From positions 248,001 through 312,000 of the forward strand of contig JBBDXS010000019.1 of the NCBI GenBank assembly GCA_040902195.1: a stretch of DNA of 64,000 nt, read 5' to 3'. The first letter of the stretch is position 1. Every line of letters starts with the position of its first letter. The position numbers were made by a program, and so were the translations under genes. A model generated the notes under the pieces. It made no database searches, was not told where the DNA came from, and worked only from the letters and a program-made list of their open reading frames with translations. Source of the stretch: JBBDXS01 sp040902195. Its GTDB lineage: Bacteria; Chloroflexota; Dehalococcoidia; DSTF01; RBG-16-68-14. Positions 1 to 9,293 of the stretch are shown one piece after another.

Positions 1-205
1 TGCCGTCGGTGCCGAGGCCAACGAGCGCGACCATCGCGAGCAGGATCCAGGGCTGCGTCGGCTCCACCGCCAGGTACAGCGCGAGACCAATGCCGTAGAC
101 GGCCGCCAGCAGCGGGATCGGCGCAGAGCGCGGCAGCCCGCTCAGGTCGAACGTCGCGTAGTCATCGTGCGGCCAGCTCGTGCGGTCGAGCGTCGTCTGT
201 GCCAT
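1..205 (-). CDS. Membrane protein, N-terminal fragment
   Basis: Partial gene running off the left edge. It starts at the ATG at 205, opening MAQTTLDRTSWPHDDYA, and the 68 visible residues contain two closely spaced hydrophobic stretches (about residues 30-45 and 50-66, the second LLAMVALVGLG-like). It therefore looks like an integral membrane protein. I do not recognise the family from this fragment. The 142 bases between its start and the end of mfd contain no further gene that I can see. Confidence 0.5.
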   Translation of the reverse strand, partial: MAQTTLDRTSWPHDDYATFDLSGLPRSAPIPLLAAVYGIGLALYLAVEPTQPWILLAMVALVGLGTDG

Positions 206-347
206 GAGTGCATCTTGAGGGTCTTTGAGCTTACATAAGCCCAGCCACCAAGCTTCGGCCATTCTAGGCGGCAGGGCCCTCTCGGTCAAACGAAGAGGCT
301 GGCTGCGAGTCGCGAGCGAGTTCCACGCCCGGTCGTTTGGGCTTCGC

Positions 348-3300
348 TTAGGTATTTACGGAAGCTAAGGAGGCCTCTTGCGCCAGTTTCGTCATCACAC
401 GTTCGAGCGCGTCCTGCCAACCCTCGCCCAGCGCGCCGAGGTCGAGCCGGGCCTGCGACGCTCCTGCCTTCAGGCCGGGTATACGTGCGCCAGCGAACAC
501 CTCGCGCGGCACGAGGCCGTCCTCGATGCGAACGACGAGCTCGTCGCCTTCCCGCTGTACGGCTGAGGCGTTCGCCTTCTTCGCCAGCGCCCGGATGCGG
601 ACGACGAACAGGAGGTTGCGCGCCGGCGCCGGGGCCGGCCCGAAGCGGTCGTCCAGCTCCTGCGCGACCGACTCCGCTTCTTCCGGCGACTCGACTTCGG
701 CCATGCGCTGGTAGAGCGCCAGGCGCACGTTCAGGTCGCCGACATACGCCGACGGGAGGTGCGCCGAGAACGGCAGGTCGATCGTCAGCGAGGGCTGCTG
801 CGTCTTCGGCACGGGCGGGGTGCGCCCCTCGCGTAGCGCCTTCAGCCGCTCGACGGCGTCGGAGAGCAAACGCACGTACAGGTCGAAGCCGACAGCGCCG
901 ATGTGCCCGCTCTGCTCCGCCCCGAGCAGGTTGCCGGCGCCCCGGATTTCCAGGTCGCGCAGCGCGATCTGGAAGCCAGACCCCAGTTCCGTCGCCTGGA
1001 AGATCGCCTGGAGCCGCTTCTGCGCCTGCTCCGAAAGCGATCGGTACTTGTCGAACAGCAGGTACGCGTATGCGCGCGCCGCGCCGCGCCCGACGCGCCC
1101 GCGTAGCTGATAGAGCTGCGCCAGCCCGAGCCGGTCCGCGCGGTCGATGATGATCGTGTTCACGTTCGGGATGTCCAGCCCGGACTCGATGATCGTCGTG
1201 CATACCAGGACGTCGACCCGTCCGTCTACGAAATCGACCATCACGCGTTCGAGCTGCTCCTCCGGCTGCTGTCCGTGCCCGATGCTGATCGCCGCTTCCG
1301 GCACGAGGTCGCTCAGCTTGCGCGCTACGGCCTCGATGTCCTGCACGCGGTTATGCACGAAGTAGACCTGCCCGCCGCGCTCCAGCTCGCGCACGATCGC
1401 GTCGCGCACCAGCTTGTCGTCCGACTCCGAGACGTAGGTCTTGATCGGCAGGCGCTGCTCGGGTGGCGTCTCCATCGTCGACATGTCCCGGATACCCGTC
1501 AGCGACATGTGCAGCGTTCGCGGGATCGGCGTCGCCGAGAGCGTCAGCACGTCGACCTCGCGGCGCATCTGCTTCAGCCGCTCCTTGTGCGCCACGCCGA
1601 AGCGCTGCTCCTCATCGATGATCGCGAGGCCCAGGTTTTTGATCGCGACGTCCTTCTGCAGCAGACGGTGCGTGCCGATCACGATGTCGACCGAGCCGTC
1701 CTTCAGCCCCTCGATCGTCTCGCGCTGCTCCTTGTCCGACCGGAAGCGCGACAGCATGTCGACCCGCGCCGGAAATCCCGACAGCCGCTCGCGGAACGTG
1801 TTGTAGTGTTGCTGCGCCAGCACCGTCGTCGGCACAAGCATCGCCACCTGGCGGCCGTCCGTGATCGCCTTGAACGCCGCGCGCACAGCGACCTCCGTCT
1901 TGCCGTAGCCGACATCGCCGCAAACGACGCGGTCCATCGGGCGGTCGTGCTCCATATCGGCCTTCACGGCGCACACCGCCGCGAGCTGGTCCGGCGTCTC
2001 CACATAGGGGAACGACGCCTCCAGCTCCTGCTGCCACGGCGAGTCCTGCGGAAACGCGTGCCCTTCGATGAGCTGGCGTGACGCGTACAGCTCGAGCAGC
2101 TCCTTCGCGAGGTCGGCGACGGCGCGGCGTACGCGTGCCTTGGCGCGTGTCCACTCCTGGCTGCCCAGCCGCGTCAGGTGCGGCGTCGCGTCGCCCGGCC
2201 CGACGTAGCGGCTCACACGGTCGACCTGCTCCGCCGGCACGAAGAGCTTGTCTCCCTGCGCGTACCGCAGGTCGAGGTACTCGTGCTCGATTTCGTCGAC
2301 GCGCCGCCGGATCAGTCCCGCGAACCGCGCGATGCCGTGCTCCGTGTGCACGACGTAGTCGCCCGGCGAGAGGTCTGCGAGGAACGCCTCGCGCCCTGCC
2401 CCCGCCCGTCGCGGCAGCCGGCGGCGTTGCTTCACGAAGCCGAAGACCTCGGCGTCCGTCAACAGCGTCAGCGGCGGCTGCGATGTCGTCAGACGCCAGC
2501 CCTGCGGCAGCGAGCCATGTACCAGGACGATCGCGCCCGCCTCCGGCATCGATGGTGTCTCTGCCAGCGACGCCGGGACGCCTTGCTCTGCGAACACCTC
2601 CGCCAGCCGCTCCGCTTGCTGCGACACGATGACGATCGCGCGGCCGCGGGCCGTCGCTTCTGCGCCGTCCGAGACCAGGTTGCGCAGCCGCCCGCCATAC
2701 GCATCGGGCGGCGCGAACGGCAGCCGCGCGCCCGTCCCCGAAGGCGTCTCGACCGCGACGCCGTCCTCACGCGTGTCTACGGCCCAGCGCGAGAAGTGGA
2801 CCCTCCGCGCGACGCCGTCAAGCGCGGCGCGCACGTCGCTCTCGGAAAAATGCGGCGAAGGCAGCCCTTCCGGCAGCTCGCCGCGCGATTGTAGGTCGAT
2901 GCGCGCCTCCGCGCTCTGCGTGTCGTGCTCCTCGAGCGCCTTCGCCACGTCCGCCGGCTCATCGATGAGGAGCAGCGCGCCGGCAGGTACGTGGTCGAGC
3001 AAAGACCCCGACGCGAGCAGCGGTACGTAGAAGCCTTCCTCTGCGAACGCCGCGTCCTCCTCCAGCTTTACGAGCTCTTCCTCGAACCGCTCGCGTCCCT
3101 CCGGCGACAGCGTCGACAGGTCGATGCGTTGCGCCAGCTCTCGCGCGGCGCTCGCCATGTCGAGCACCTCGCGCGCGGGCCCAAGCGTCACTGCGTCGAC
3201 CAGGCCGCCCGATCGCTGCGTCGCGACATCGAACCGGCGCATGCTCTCGATGCGGTCGCCGGCGAACTCGATGCGCAGCGGCGCGTCACCTGTCGACGGC

Positions 3301-3851
3301 AACACGTCGATGATCCCGCCGCGCCGCGCCGCCTCGCCCGGCTCCGCGACGACAGGCGCGGTTCGATAGCCCAGCCGCAGCAGGGACATCAGCAGCGCGT
3401 CGGGCGTCATCTGCGCGCCGACCGCGAGATCGACCATCGCATCTTCGTCGCGCGCCAGGGTGCGTTGCGCCAGCGCCGCCGCCGGCGCGACCATGATGCA
3501 GGGCTGCCTGCTGTGCAGCGTCTCGAGCGCGCGCAGCCTGTCCATGACGGCATCGATATCGGTCGCGAGCCGCTCGTAGGGGAGGGCATCGCGCTCCGGG
3601 AACGGAAGGACGGGTAGGGTGTCGCCCAGCCAGAGCTGCAACTCCTCGATCAGCGCCAGCGCGCGCGGGGGTTTCGGCACGACAACGATCACCGGCGCTC
3701 GCCCGACATCTGCCAGCCCGGCAATCAGCGCGCCCTTCGCCGCGTCCGTAATGCCCAGCACGACGGGCTCGCGCGCACCGAGGCGGCCGCTCAGCGCGCG
3801 CAGTCCGCAGGCATCCTCGATGGCCGCTAGTAGATTTCGTAAGTCACTCAT
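348..3851 (-). CDS. mfd: Transcription-repair coupling factor Mfd
   Basis: Mfd is a DNA translocase that removes RNA polymerase stalled at lesions and recruits UvrA to start nucleotide excision repair. The 1167 residues match the family's usual length. The N-terminal UvrB-like module spans about 1-350. The RNA-polymerase interaction (CarD-like) domain starts near residue 495 with GDYVVHTEHGIARF. Superfamily 2 helicase motifs follow: Walker A GDVGYGKTE near 645, the DEEQ box near 744 and SATPIPRTL just after. The QLRGRVGR motif and the TRCF C-terminal domain complete the protein. It starts at ATG 3851 (MSDLRNLL), 73 nt downstream of pth on the same strand, and could be read from the same transcript. 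All catalytic motifs look intact. Confidence 0.97.
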   Translation of the reverse strand: MSDLRNLLAAIEDACGLRALSGRLGAREPVVLGITDAAKGALIAGLADVGRAPVIVVVPKPPRALALIEELQLWLGDTLPVLPFPERDALPYERLATDIDAVMDRLRALETLHSRQPCIMVAPAAALAQRTLARDEDAMVDLAVGAQMTPDALLMSLLRLGYRTAPVVAEPGEAARRGGIIDVLPSTGDAPLRIEFAGDRIESMRRFDVATQRSGGLVDAVTLGPAREVLDMASAARELAQRIDLSTLSPEGRERFEEELVKLEEDAAFAEEGFYVPLLASGSLLDHVPAGALLLIDEPADVAKALEEHDTQSAEARIDLQSRGELPEGLPSPHFSESDVRAALDGVARRVHFSRWAVDTREDGVAVETPSGTGARLPFAPPDAYGGRLRNLVSDGAEATARGRAIVIVSQQAERLAEVFAEQGVPASLAETPSMPEAGAIVLVHGSLPQGWRLTTSQPPLTLLTDAEVFGFVKQRRRLPRRAGAGREAFLADLSPGDYVVHTEHGIARFAGLIRRRVDEIEHEYLDLRYAQGDKLFVPAEQVDRVSRYVGPGDATPHLTRLGSQEWTRAKARVRRAVADLAKELLELYASRQLIEGHAFPQDSPWQQELEASFPYVETPDQLAAVCAVKADMEHDRPMDRVVCGDVGYGKTEVAVRAAFKAITDGRQVAMLVPTTVLAQQHYNTFRERLSGFPARVDMLSRFRSDKEQRETIEGLKDGSVDIVIGTHRLLQKDVAIKNLGLAIIDEEQRFGVAHKERLKQMRREVDVLTLSATPIPRTLHMSLTGIRDMSTMETPPEQRLPIKTYVSESDDKLVRDAIVRELERGGQVYFVHNRVQDIEAVARKLSDLVPEAAISIGHGQQPEEQLERVMVDFVDGRVDVLVCTTIIESGLDIPNVNTIIIDRADRLGLAQLYQLRGRVGRGAARAYAYLLFDKYRSLSEQAQKRLQAIFQATELGSGFQIALRDLEIRGAGNLLGAEQSGHIGAVGFDLYVRLLSDAVERLKALREGRTPPVPKTQQPSLTIDLPFSAHLPSAYVGDLNVRLALYQRMAEVESPEEAESVAQELDDRFGPAPAPARNLLFVVRIRALAKKANASAVQREGDELVVRIEDGLVPREVFAGARIPGLKAGASQARLDLGALGEGWQDALERVMTKLAQEASLASVNT

Positions 3852-3924
3852 GTTCGGTACACGCGAAAACGGGCTGGCCGCTCAGCGACCACCCCTCACA
3901 CATCTATTGTACCGCAGCGCCTAT

Positions 3925-4581
3925 CTACGTGTTGTAGCGCCCCATCGCGACCGCGATGCCGTCCGTCACCGCACACTCGATCGCCTCCATTGCGCGCTCG
4001 ACGGCGGCGTCTAGCAGCGCGCGTTCGTCCGGCGGTGGGTCGGAAAGCACGTAGTTCGCCACGTGCTCGGGGTCCCACGACGGCTCGCCGTTCACGACCG
4101 GCCTGCCGATACCGATGCGCAGCCGCGCGAACTCGTCCGTCCCCGTCGCGTCGATGATCGACTTCAACCCCTTGTAGCCGCCCGAGCCGCCGCGCGCGCG
4201 CAGCCGTACCTTCCCCACCGGCAGATCGAGCTCGTCATACACCACCAGCAGCTCCCGCGCGTCGTCCAGCCCGAGGCGCTTGATCAGGTTCCAGATGACA
4301 TCGCCGCTCTTGTTGACGAACGTGCGTGGCTTCGCCAGCGCCACCTCGTGCCCGCCGATGCGTCCCTTGCCTAGCGCTGCCTGTCCACTGACCGACAGCT
4401 CGATACCGTGCCGTTTCGCGAGGCGGTTGATCGTCCAGAAGCCGACGTTGTGCCGGTTGCCCGCGTACTCGCTGCTGGGGTTTCCTAGCCCGGCGATTAG
4501 CCGGATGCGATACTCGCGCGGCTCCTCGTCTGCGAACTTCTCCTTGCGCCCGAAGAAGCGTCGCAGCAACCCGCCACTCAC
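3925..4581 (-). CDS. pth: Peptidyl-tRNA hydrolase
   Basis: Pth hydrolyses peptidyl-tRNA released from stalled ribosomes and recycles the tRNA. The 218-residue protein shows the family signatures GLGNP (Asn34), NRHNVGF (catalytic His44), VYDELDLP and RARGGSGGYKGLKS. I chose the GTG at 4581 because it overlaps the stop of the upstream gene as GTGA; a longer frame upstream is only a shadow of that gene. This start gives a basic N-terminal extension of about 26 residues (LLRRFFGRKEKF) ahead of the conserved core, which is longer than in typical Pth. Translational coupling to the uncharacterised gene upstream is likely, and mfd follows. Confidence 0.93.
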   Translation of the reverse strand: MSGGLLRRFFGRKEKFADEEPREYRIRLIAGLGNPSSEYAGNRHNVGFWTINRLAKRHGIELSVSGQAALGKGRIGGHEVALAKPRTFVNKSGDVIWNLIKRLGLDDARELLVVYDELDLPVGKVRLRARGGSGGYKGLKSIIDATGTDEFARLRIGIGRPVVNGEPSWDPEHVANYVLSDPPPDERALLDAAVERAMEAIECAVTDGIAVAMGRYNT

Positions 4582-6089
4582 GTCGATTCGTTGGCGAGAC
4601 GTACCTCGCCCTGTGAGGTTGCCCGCTCCGTTAGCAGCGTGCGCATCGTTTCCACCGCGGCATCGACGTCGTCCGGGCGCACGACCGGATGCGCGCGCGC
4701 GAACGCATCGATCAGGTGTACCGCGTCGGTTGTGATCGATACCGGCTGCTCGAGTAGGTCCTGCACGAACGCGATCAGCTCGTCGTCCAGCACGCGTACC
4801 AGCCCCGCCTGGTCGGACGCTTGCACGATCTGGAGGAACTGCTCGATGCGCTCGCCACCGCGCGCCAGGATGCGCCGGATCGTCTCGGTCGCCAGCCGCG
4901 CCTGCTGCCGTTCGAGCGCGCGCCGTAGCCGCCGCACGACGTCCTGCGCCTGCTCTCGCGGCGTCTCGTCGTCCAGCGCGACGTTGCAGTCGGCACAGCG
5001 AGGCGTGTGGTGGAGGAACTCGCGGAGGTCCGCGCGCGTGCACGGCGCGATCTCGCGGCCAAGCGACGCGTACTCTCGCAGCGCCGCAACGCCGGCCGGC
5101 CTGCCCAGGCCACGGAGCACATTCAGCCGCTCCAGCGCGACAGCAAACGGCTTCGCGTCGTCGATCGCGCGCTGCAGCTGCGCCGTCGCCCGCACGTACG
5201 AAGCGTGGTGCTCCACGTAGGCGCGCGCGTATGCCGCCCGGAACGACTCGAACGCCGCGCGCATCCCGCCCAGGCTATGCGGCTCCGATAACAGCGCCAC
5301 GAACGACAGCCGCTCGCGCGTCGAGGCGTGGTCGACGATCAGCTCGTGCTGCTGCGTCCCCGGCTGCGCGCCGGCAAGATACGCGCGCAGGCTGGCAAGC
5401 TCTCGCGCCCCTTCGGCGTGCTCGATGACGCAGCGGGCCAGCGCGGCGTCTTCTGCCAGCGAGCCGGGCGTTTCGACAATGTTCGGTTCCGCGCCGTCCG
5501 CGATCGCACGTAGCCGCTCGATCGCGGACGCGGCGTACGCCGGTGTGCTGTCGATTTCCTTAAGCAGCCGTCGCAACCGCACACGCAGCGCGTCGGGCCT
5601 CGCCAGCTTCGATGACTCGTTGGGGAACGAGAGCACCGCGTCGAGCGCGCGCCAGGAGCGGTCCGCTGTACGCCCATCGATCAGCAGCGCGCGCGCCAGC
5701 GATTCGAGATCGGCCTTGCCGTTGCTGGCGAACACTTCGCGAGCCGTAAGGGTCAACGGATGGGCCGTCAGCACCACACCGACGGCGTAGGAGTCGAGCG
5801 CTCGGCGTGGCAGCCGTATCGGCGGCGGGTCGCCGTTCGTTGCGTACGCGACGCGGCTCTCGCCGATCGCCGGGCCCAAACGCGTCGGCTCGGCCGGGGC
5901 GCAGAGCGCTAGTCCGGGCGTGCGAATCCGCGTGCCGTTGTTCAGCGGCCGTTCAGAGAGGACGATGGTGAAGGCGGCGTCCGGGCTGGTCGCAACGTCG
6001 TCCCGCCACGCGGGCACGATGACCACCTCGCCCCGGCGCGAAACGCCTTCGTCATCCTGGACGGCGAAGGGCAGGCGTCGCTCGGCCAC
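4578..6089 (-). CDS. Uncharacterised protein coupled to pth
   Basis: A 503-residue protein that I do not recognise. It is alpha-helical and rich in Arg, Ala and Leu, with a short Cys motif near the middle of the C-terminal half (C-x14-C-x2-C in APCTRADLREFLHH...RCADC), followed by a long basic helical stretch (VVRRLRRALERQQARLATETIRRILAR). The Cys motif followed by helices recalls the zinc-ribbon end of DUF6079-type proteins, but this is a weak visual resemblance. The stop overlaps the GTG start of pth by four bases, so the two are probably co-translated. No membrane segment or signal peptide is visible. Confidence 0.7.
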   Translation of the reverse strand: MAERRLPFAVQDDEGVSRRGEVVIVPAWRDDVATSPDAAFTIVLSERPLNNGTRIRTPGLALCAPAEPTRLGPAIGESRVAYATNGDPPPIRLPRRALDSYAVGVVLTAHPLTLTAREVFASNGKADLESLARALLIDGRTADRSWRALDAVLSFPNESSKLARPDALRVRLRRLLKEIDSTPAYAASAIERLRAIADGAEPNIVETPGSLAEDAALARCVIEHAEGARELASLRAYLAGAQPGTQQHELIVDHASTRERLSFVALLSEPHSLGGMRAAFESFRAAYARAYVEHHASYVRATAQLQRAIDDAKPFAVALERLNVLRGLGRPAGVAALREYASLGREIAPCTRADLREFLHHTPRCADCNVALDDETPREQAQDVVRRLRRALERQQARLATETIRRILARGGERIEQFLQIVQASDQAGLVRVLDDELIAFVQDLLEQPVSITTDAVHLIDAFARAHPVVRPDDVDAAVETMRTLLTERATSQGEVRLANEST

Positions 6090-6124
6090 GCAGCGATGAT
6101 AGCACAGGTGTCGAGGTGGTAAGC

Positions 6125-7312
6125 CTAGCTTGCCGCCACGCCTGCGCTGGCCTGTGCGCGCTCGACGATGTCCGGCAGTACGTCCAGCAGCCTATCGATG
6201 TCGTCCGCCGATGTCGCCGGGCTCACGGTGAACCGCAGCGTGCCGGCCGCGCGGTTGAGCGGCACGTCCATCGCCAGCAGCACGTGTGAAGGCTCCAGCG
6301 TCTCTTCGTTGCACGCCGAGCCCGCGCTCGCGGCGAAGCCCGCCTCATCGAGCAGGCGCAGGAGGATGCGCGCATCGGCTCCCGCAAAGCTCACGTTAAC
6401 GTTGTTCGGCACGCGGCGCTCGCGGTCGCCGTTCAGCGTCGCGCCGGGTACGCGCGCCGTGATGCCGTCGAGCAGCCGGTCGCGGGTCGCTCGACACGTT
6501 GCGCTGTACGCCTCTCGATTCGCCTGCGCCAGCTCGAACGCGCGCGCCGTCCCCACGATGCCCGCGACGTTCTCGGTGCCCGCGCGGCGCTGTCGCTCCT
6601 GCCCGCCGCCCGACTGCTGCGCCAGAAACGGCGTGCCCCGTCGTAAATAGAGGATGCCGGCGCCCTTCGGCCCGCCGAATTTGTGCGACGAGAGGCTGAG
6701 CGCGTCGACCCCCAGCGCGTCTACATTCAGATCGAACGCGTTCGCTCCCTGCACGGCGTCCGTGTGCAACGGTACCTCACGCCCGATCGATTTCGCCCGC
6801 TCGCGCACGGCCCGCGCGATGTCGGCTACTGGCTGTACGATGCCGGTCTCGTTGTTCGCCAGCATCACGCTGACCAGCACTGTCCGCTCGTGTACTGCCC
6901 GCGCCGCCTCCTCCGGATCGACGAGGCCATCCCGGCTCACGCGCAGGTACGTCACTTCGAAGCCGAACTTCTCCAGATACTGGCAGCTATGCAGCACCGC
7001 GTGGTGCTCGATCGACGACGTGACGATGTGGTTGCCGACGCGCGCAAGCTGTTGTGCGAACGCTACGCCCTTGATCGCCGCGTTGATCGATTCGGTGCCG
7101 CCGCTCGTAAAGATGATCTCCTGCGGCCGGGCGCCCAGTAGTCGTGCGACGGTCTCGCGTGCCGCATCGACGGCGTCACGGGCCGTTCGCGCCGGCGCAT
7201 ACGTCGCGGACGGGTTGCCGAAGCTTTCGTCCAGATAGGGCGTCATCGCGTCGCGCACCTCCGCCCGGAGAGGCGTCGTCGCCGCGTAGTCGAGATAGAT
7301 GGAGTCGTTCAC
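6125..7312 (-). CDS. Cysteine desulfurase (NifS/IscS class)
   Basis: A PLP enzyme that removes sulfur from cysteine as an enzyme-bound persulfide for Fe-S cluster, thio-tRNA or other sulfur transfer. The 395 residues open with the hallmark IYLDYAATTPLR. The PLP lysine lies in SLSSHKFGGPKG (about residue 210) and the persulfide cysteine in SAGSACNEETLEPS (about residue 333). The SACxEETLEPS arrangement is that of group I (IscS/NifS) rather than SufS. No scaffold gene (iscU) is adjacent. The gene sits between a DUF3105 gene upstream (73 nt) and the pth operon downstream (35 nt), all on the same strand. Confidence 0.93.
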   Translation of the reverse strand: MNDSIYLDYAATTPLRAEVRDAMTPYLDESFGNPSATYAPARTARDAVDAARETVARLLGARPQEIIFTSGGTESINAAIKGVAFAQQLARVGNHIVTSSIEHHAVLHSCQYLEKFGFEVTYLRVSRDGLVDPEEAARAVHERTVLVSVMLANNETGIVQPVADIARAVRERAKSIGREVPLHTDAVQGANAFDLNVDALGVDALSLSSHKFGGPKGAGILYLRRGTPFLAQQSGGGQERQRRAGTENVAGIVGTARAFELAQANREAYSATCRATRDRLLDGITARVPGATLNGDRERRVPNNVNVSFAGADARILLRLLDEAGFAASAGSACNEETLEPSHVLLAMDVPLNRAAGTLRFTVSPATSADDIDRLLDVLPDIVERAQASAGVAAS

Positions 7313-7385
7313 AGCAGTTGCGCTGTATCGAGTACAGCGCCCTGATCGTACCCCCAGCAGGTCTGTCGCGTCAAACGTCTTCGCG

Positions 7386-8093
7386 CTAGCAGAAGCCTTC
7401 CGGATCGAATCGGCAGTAGAGCATGTCGATGAACTCCTGCAGCCTGTCCAGATCGAGCTCGGTCGCGGGCATCAGGTCGCGTCGGCCCCAGACGGTGATC
7501 GCGACGGTCTCCATAGCCATGTTGGGGTAGGGGGCCAGCACCAGCGTAACGTCGTCGTTCAGGTTTTCCGTCGCAAACGTCTCCAGCTGGTCGATGACGT
7601 CTTCGTCCGCCGTGTTGTACCAGACGATCACCCCGGCGTGCTCCATATTGTGCACAAGCGTCTCGGCCGGCCAGGGCTCGCGGTAGATGCCCCACGGTGC
7701 CGGGCCGCACAAGGGCGGTGATGATGAGGGGTCCTGGCCGCACGCCGCGCTTCCCCAGTGCGGCCCGCCCGCCGGCGGCAGTCCCTGCGGCGAGTAGTCC
7801 ATCGCGTAAGTAACGTGCGCTGAGGTGCCGGGACGTGTGCCGTACGCTCCGCCGTAGATTGCGGCCAGGTCGACGTATTCCCCGGGCAACGATGCGTCGT
7901 CATCCGCTTCCGCCGTCTGTTCGGGCGAGAGGCGGTCCACTGTCGTTGGCTGTGCGGTCGGCGTCGTTTCGGTGCTTTCGCCGCCACCACCTCCGAGTGC
8001 AGTCACGACCACAGTGGCGGCGAGCGCCACAGCCAGCACGACGATGGCGACGAGCATCGCCCCAATCAGGCGTCTAGTCGAAGACGATGACAC
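7386..8093 (-). CDS. DUF3105 family membrane-anchored protein
   Basis: A 235-residue protein with one N-terminal membrane segment (about residues 10-33, LIGAMLVAIVVLAVALAATVVV), a Gly/Ser/Thr-rich linker and an extracytoplasmic DUF3105 domain. The family pattern is visible: SAHVTYAMDYSPQGLPPAGG, PHWG, GIYREPWP, then LVHNMEHAGVIVWYN with conserved His and Glu residues. The function of the family is unknown. The GTG start at 8093 overlaps the end of the alcohol dehydrogenase gene by 20 nt; an in-frame ATG at 8057 is a possible alternative start, though it would leave almost no residues before the membrane segment. Two cysteine pairs in the domain could form disulfides outside the cell. Confidence 0.82.
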   Translation of the reverse strand: MSSSSTRRLIGAMLVAIVVLAVALAATVVVTALGGGGGESTETTPTAQPTTVDRLSPEQTAEADDDASLPGEYVDLAAIYGGAYGTRPGTSAHVTYAMDYSPQGLPPAGGPHWGSAACGQDPSSSPPLCGPAPWGIYREPWPAETLVHNMEHAGVIVWYNTADEDVIDQLETFATENLNDDVTLVLAPYPNMAMETVAITVWGRRDLMPATELDLDRLQEFIDMLYCRFDPEGFC

Positions 8094-9147
8094 TCCGTGC
8101 CACTTCGCCGTTCTTCATCGCTGCGAAGGCGTCGTTGATGCCTTCGAGCGGGTAAGTGCGCGACACGAGCTCGTCCAGCTTCAGCTTGCCGGCCATGTAC
8201 AGGTCCAGGATGCGCGGCATGTCGTAGCGCGGCCTAGTCGAGCCGTAGACGCAGCCTCGCAACACCTTCTCAGCCAGGAACGCCGGGGCGCTGATCGCCG
8301 CCTCGGAGCCGACCGGCGCCATCCCCACCACGATAGCCTCGCCGCCGCGGCGGACCATGTTGAACGCCTGCGTGATCGCCGCCGGCAGGCCGATCACCTC
8401 GAACGCGTAGTCCGCGCCGGCGCCGCCCGTCAGTTCCTGCACCTTCGCGACCGGGTCTTCTTTCGACGCGTCGACGAAATGCGTCGCGCCGAACTCGCGC
8501 GCCATCTCGAGTTTGTTCGTGTTCACATCGATTGCGATGATCTTCTCCGCGCCCGCGAGCGCGCAGCCCTGGATCACGTTCAGCCCGACGCCGCCCGCGC
8601 CGATCACGGCGCAGCTTGCGCCCGGTTCCACCTTCGCGGTGTTGATCGCCGCGCCGACGCCTGTCATTACGCTACAACCGACGAGCGCGGCCACGTTCAT
8701 CGGCACGTCCTCGCGGATCTTCACGACGCCGCCCTGCGGCACGACCATGTACTCAGCAAACGACGACATCGACAAGAACGGCGCGACGGCCCGGTCGCCG
8801 ATCTTCAGCGTTGGGGTGCTCGCGCGTCCTTCGCCACAGAGGTTCGGCCGGCCCGTTGTGCAGTAGCGGCACACGCCGCAGAACGGCGTGAACAGCATCA
8901 CGACGTGGTCGCCCGGCTTTACGTACGTCACGCCGTCGCCGACCTTCTCGACGATGCCCGAGGCCTCGTGCCCGAGGATCGCCGGCGTCGGGATGGGCCA
9001 CGACCCCTCGATGAAGTGGAGGTCACTGTGACATACGCCGCTCGCGCTTGTCTTGACCAGGACAAGTCCCGGCCCCGGGTTCTTGTCGATGCCGACGTCC
9101 TCGATAACAAGCGGCTTCTTCGCTTCGCGTAGGACTGCTGCCTTCAT
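8074..9147 (-). CDS. Zinc-dependent alcohol dehydrogenase (MDR family)
   Basis: A 357-residue medium-chain dehydrogenase/reductase that should oxidise alcohols with an NAD-type cofactor. Catalytic zinc ligands are Cys39 (SGVCHSD), His60-Glu61 (LGHEASG) and a Cys in VGCSVMTG. The structural zinc site is intact (CGVCRYCTTGRPNLC). The Rossmann motif is GAGGVGLN. The start is the ATG at 9147, set by the Shine-Dalgarno AAAGGAG just upstream; a longer frame exists without such support. The overall sequence resembles class III/NDMA-type alcohol dehydrogenases, but the substrate cannot be read from sequence. Confidence 0.9.
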   Translation of the reverse strand: MKAAVLREAKKPLVIEDVGIDKNPGPGLVLVKTSASGVCHSDLHFIEGSWPIPTPAILGHEASGIVEKVGDGVTYVKPGDHVVMLFTPFCGVCRYCTTGRPNLCGEGRASTPTLKIGDRAVAPFLSMSSFAEYMVVPQGGVVKIREDVPMNVAALVGCSVMTGVGAAINTAKVEPGASCAVIGAGGVGLNVIQGCALAGAEKIIAIDVNTNKLEMAREFGATHFVDASKEDPVAKVQELTGGAGADYAFEVIGLPAAITQAFNMVRRGGEAIVVGMAPVGSEAAISAPAFLAEKVLRGCVYGSTRPRYDMPRILDLYMAGKLKLDELVSRTYPLEGINDAFAAMKNGEVARSVIVFD

Positions 9148-9224
9148 GGGGCTCCTTTCGTGTCGGTACGATGGCGCCCGCTGCGGGGCGCGGACTGCAT
9201 TGTACACATTGCGCCTGATCTATA

Positions 9225-9246
9225 GGGGCGCACGCCTGTGCGCCCC
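9225..9246. repeat. TAGGGGC-type palindromic repeat / hairpin
   Basis: GGGGCGCAC, a four-base loop GCCT, and GTGCGCCCC form a perfect 9-bp stem preceded by TATA. It lies between the start of the alcohol dehydrogenase and the end of the Asp-box protein gene on the minus strand. The same TAGGGGC opening followed by an inverted repeat recurs at 33166, 33215, about 60645 and about 60765, so it is better described as an intergenic palindromic repeat than as a dedicated terminator. Confidence 0.6.
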
Positions 9247-9293
9247 CGAGGTCAGTCGCCGCATGCCGCACCGTTCATGGTGCGGGGGTGTTA

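Noticed and set aside
286..3617. Several long plus-strand frames opposite mfd
   Set aside because: They are shadows caused by high GC at third positions; they show no family motifs while mfd is complete on the other strand.
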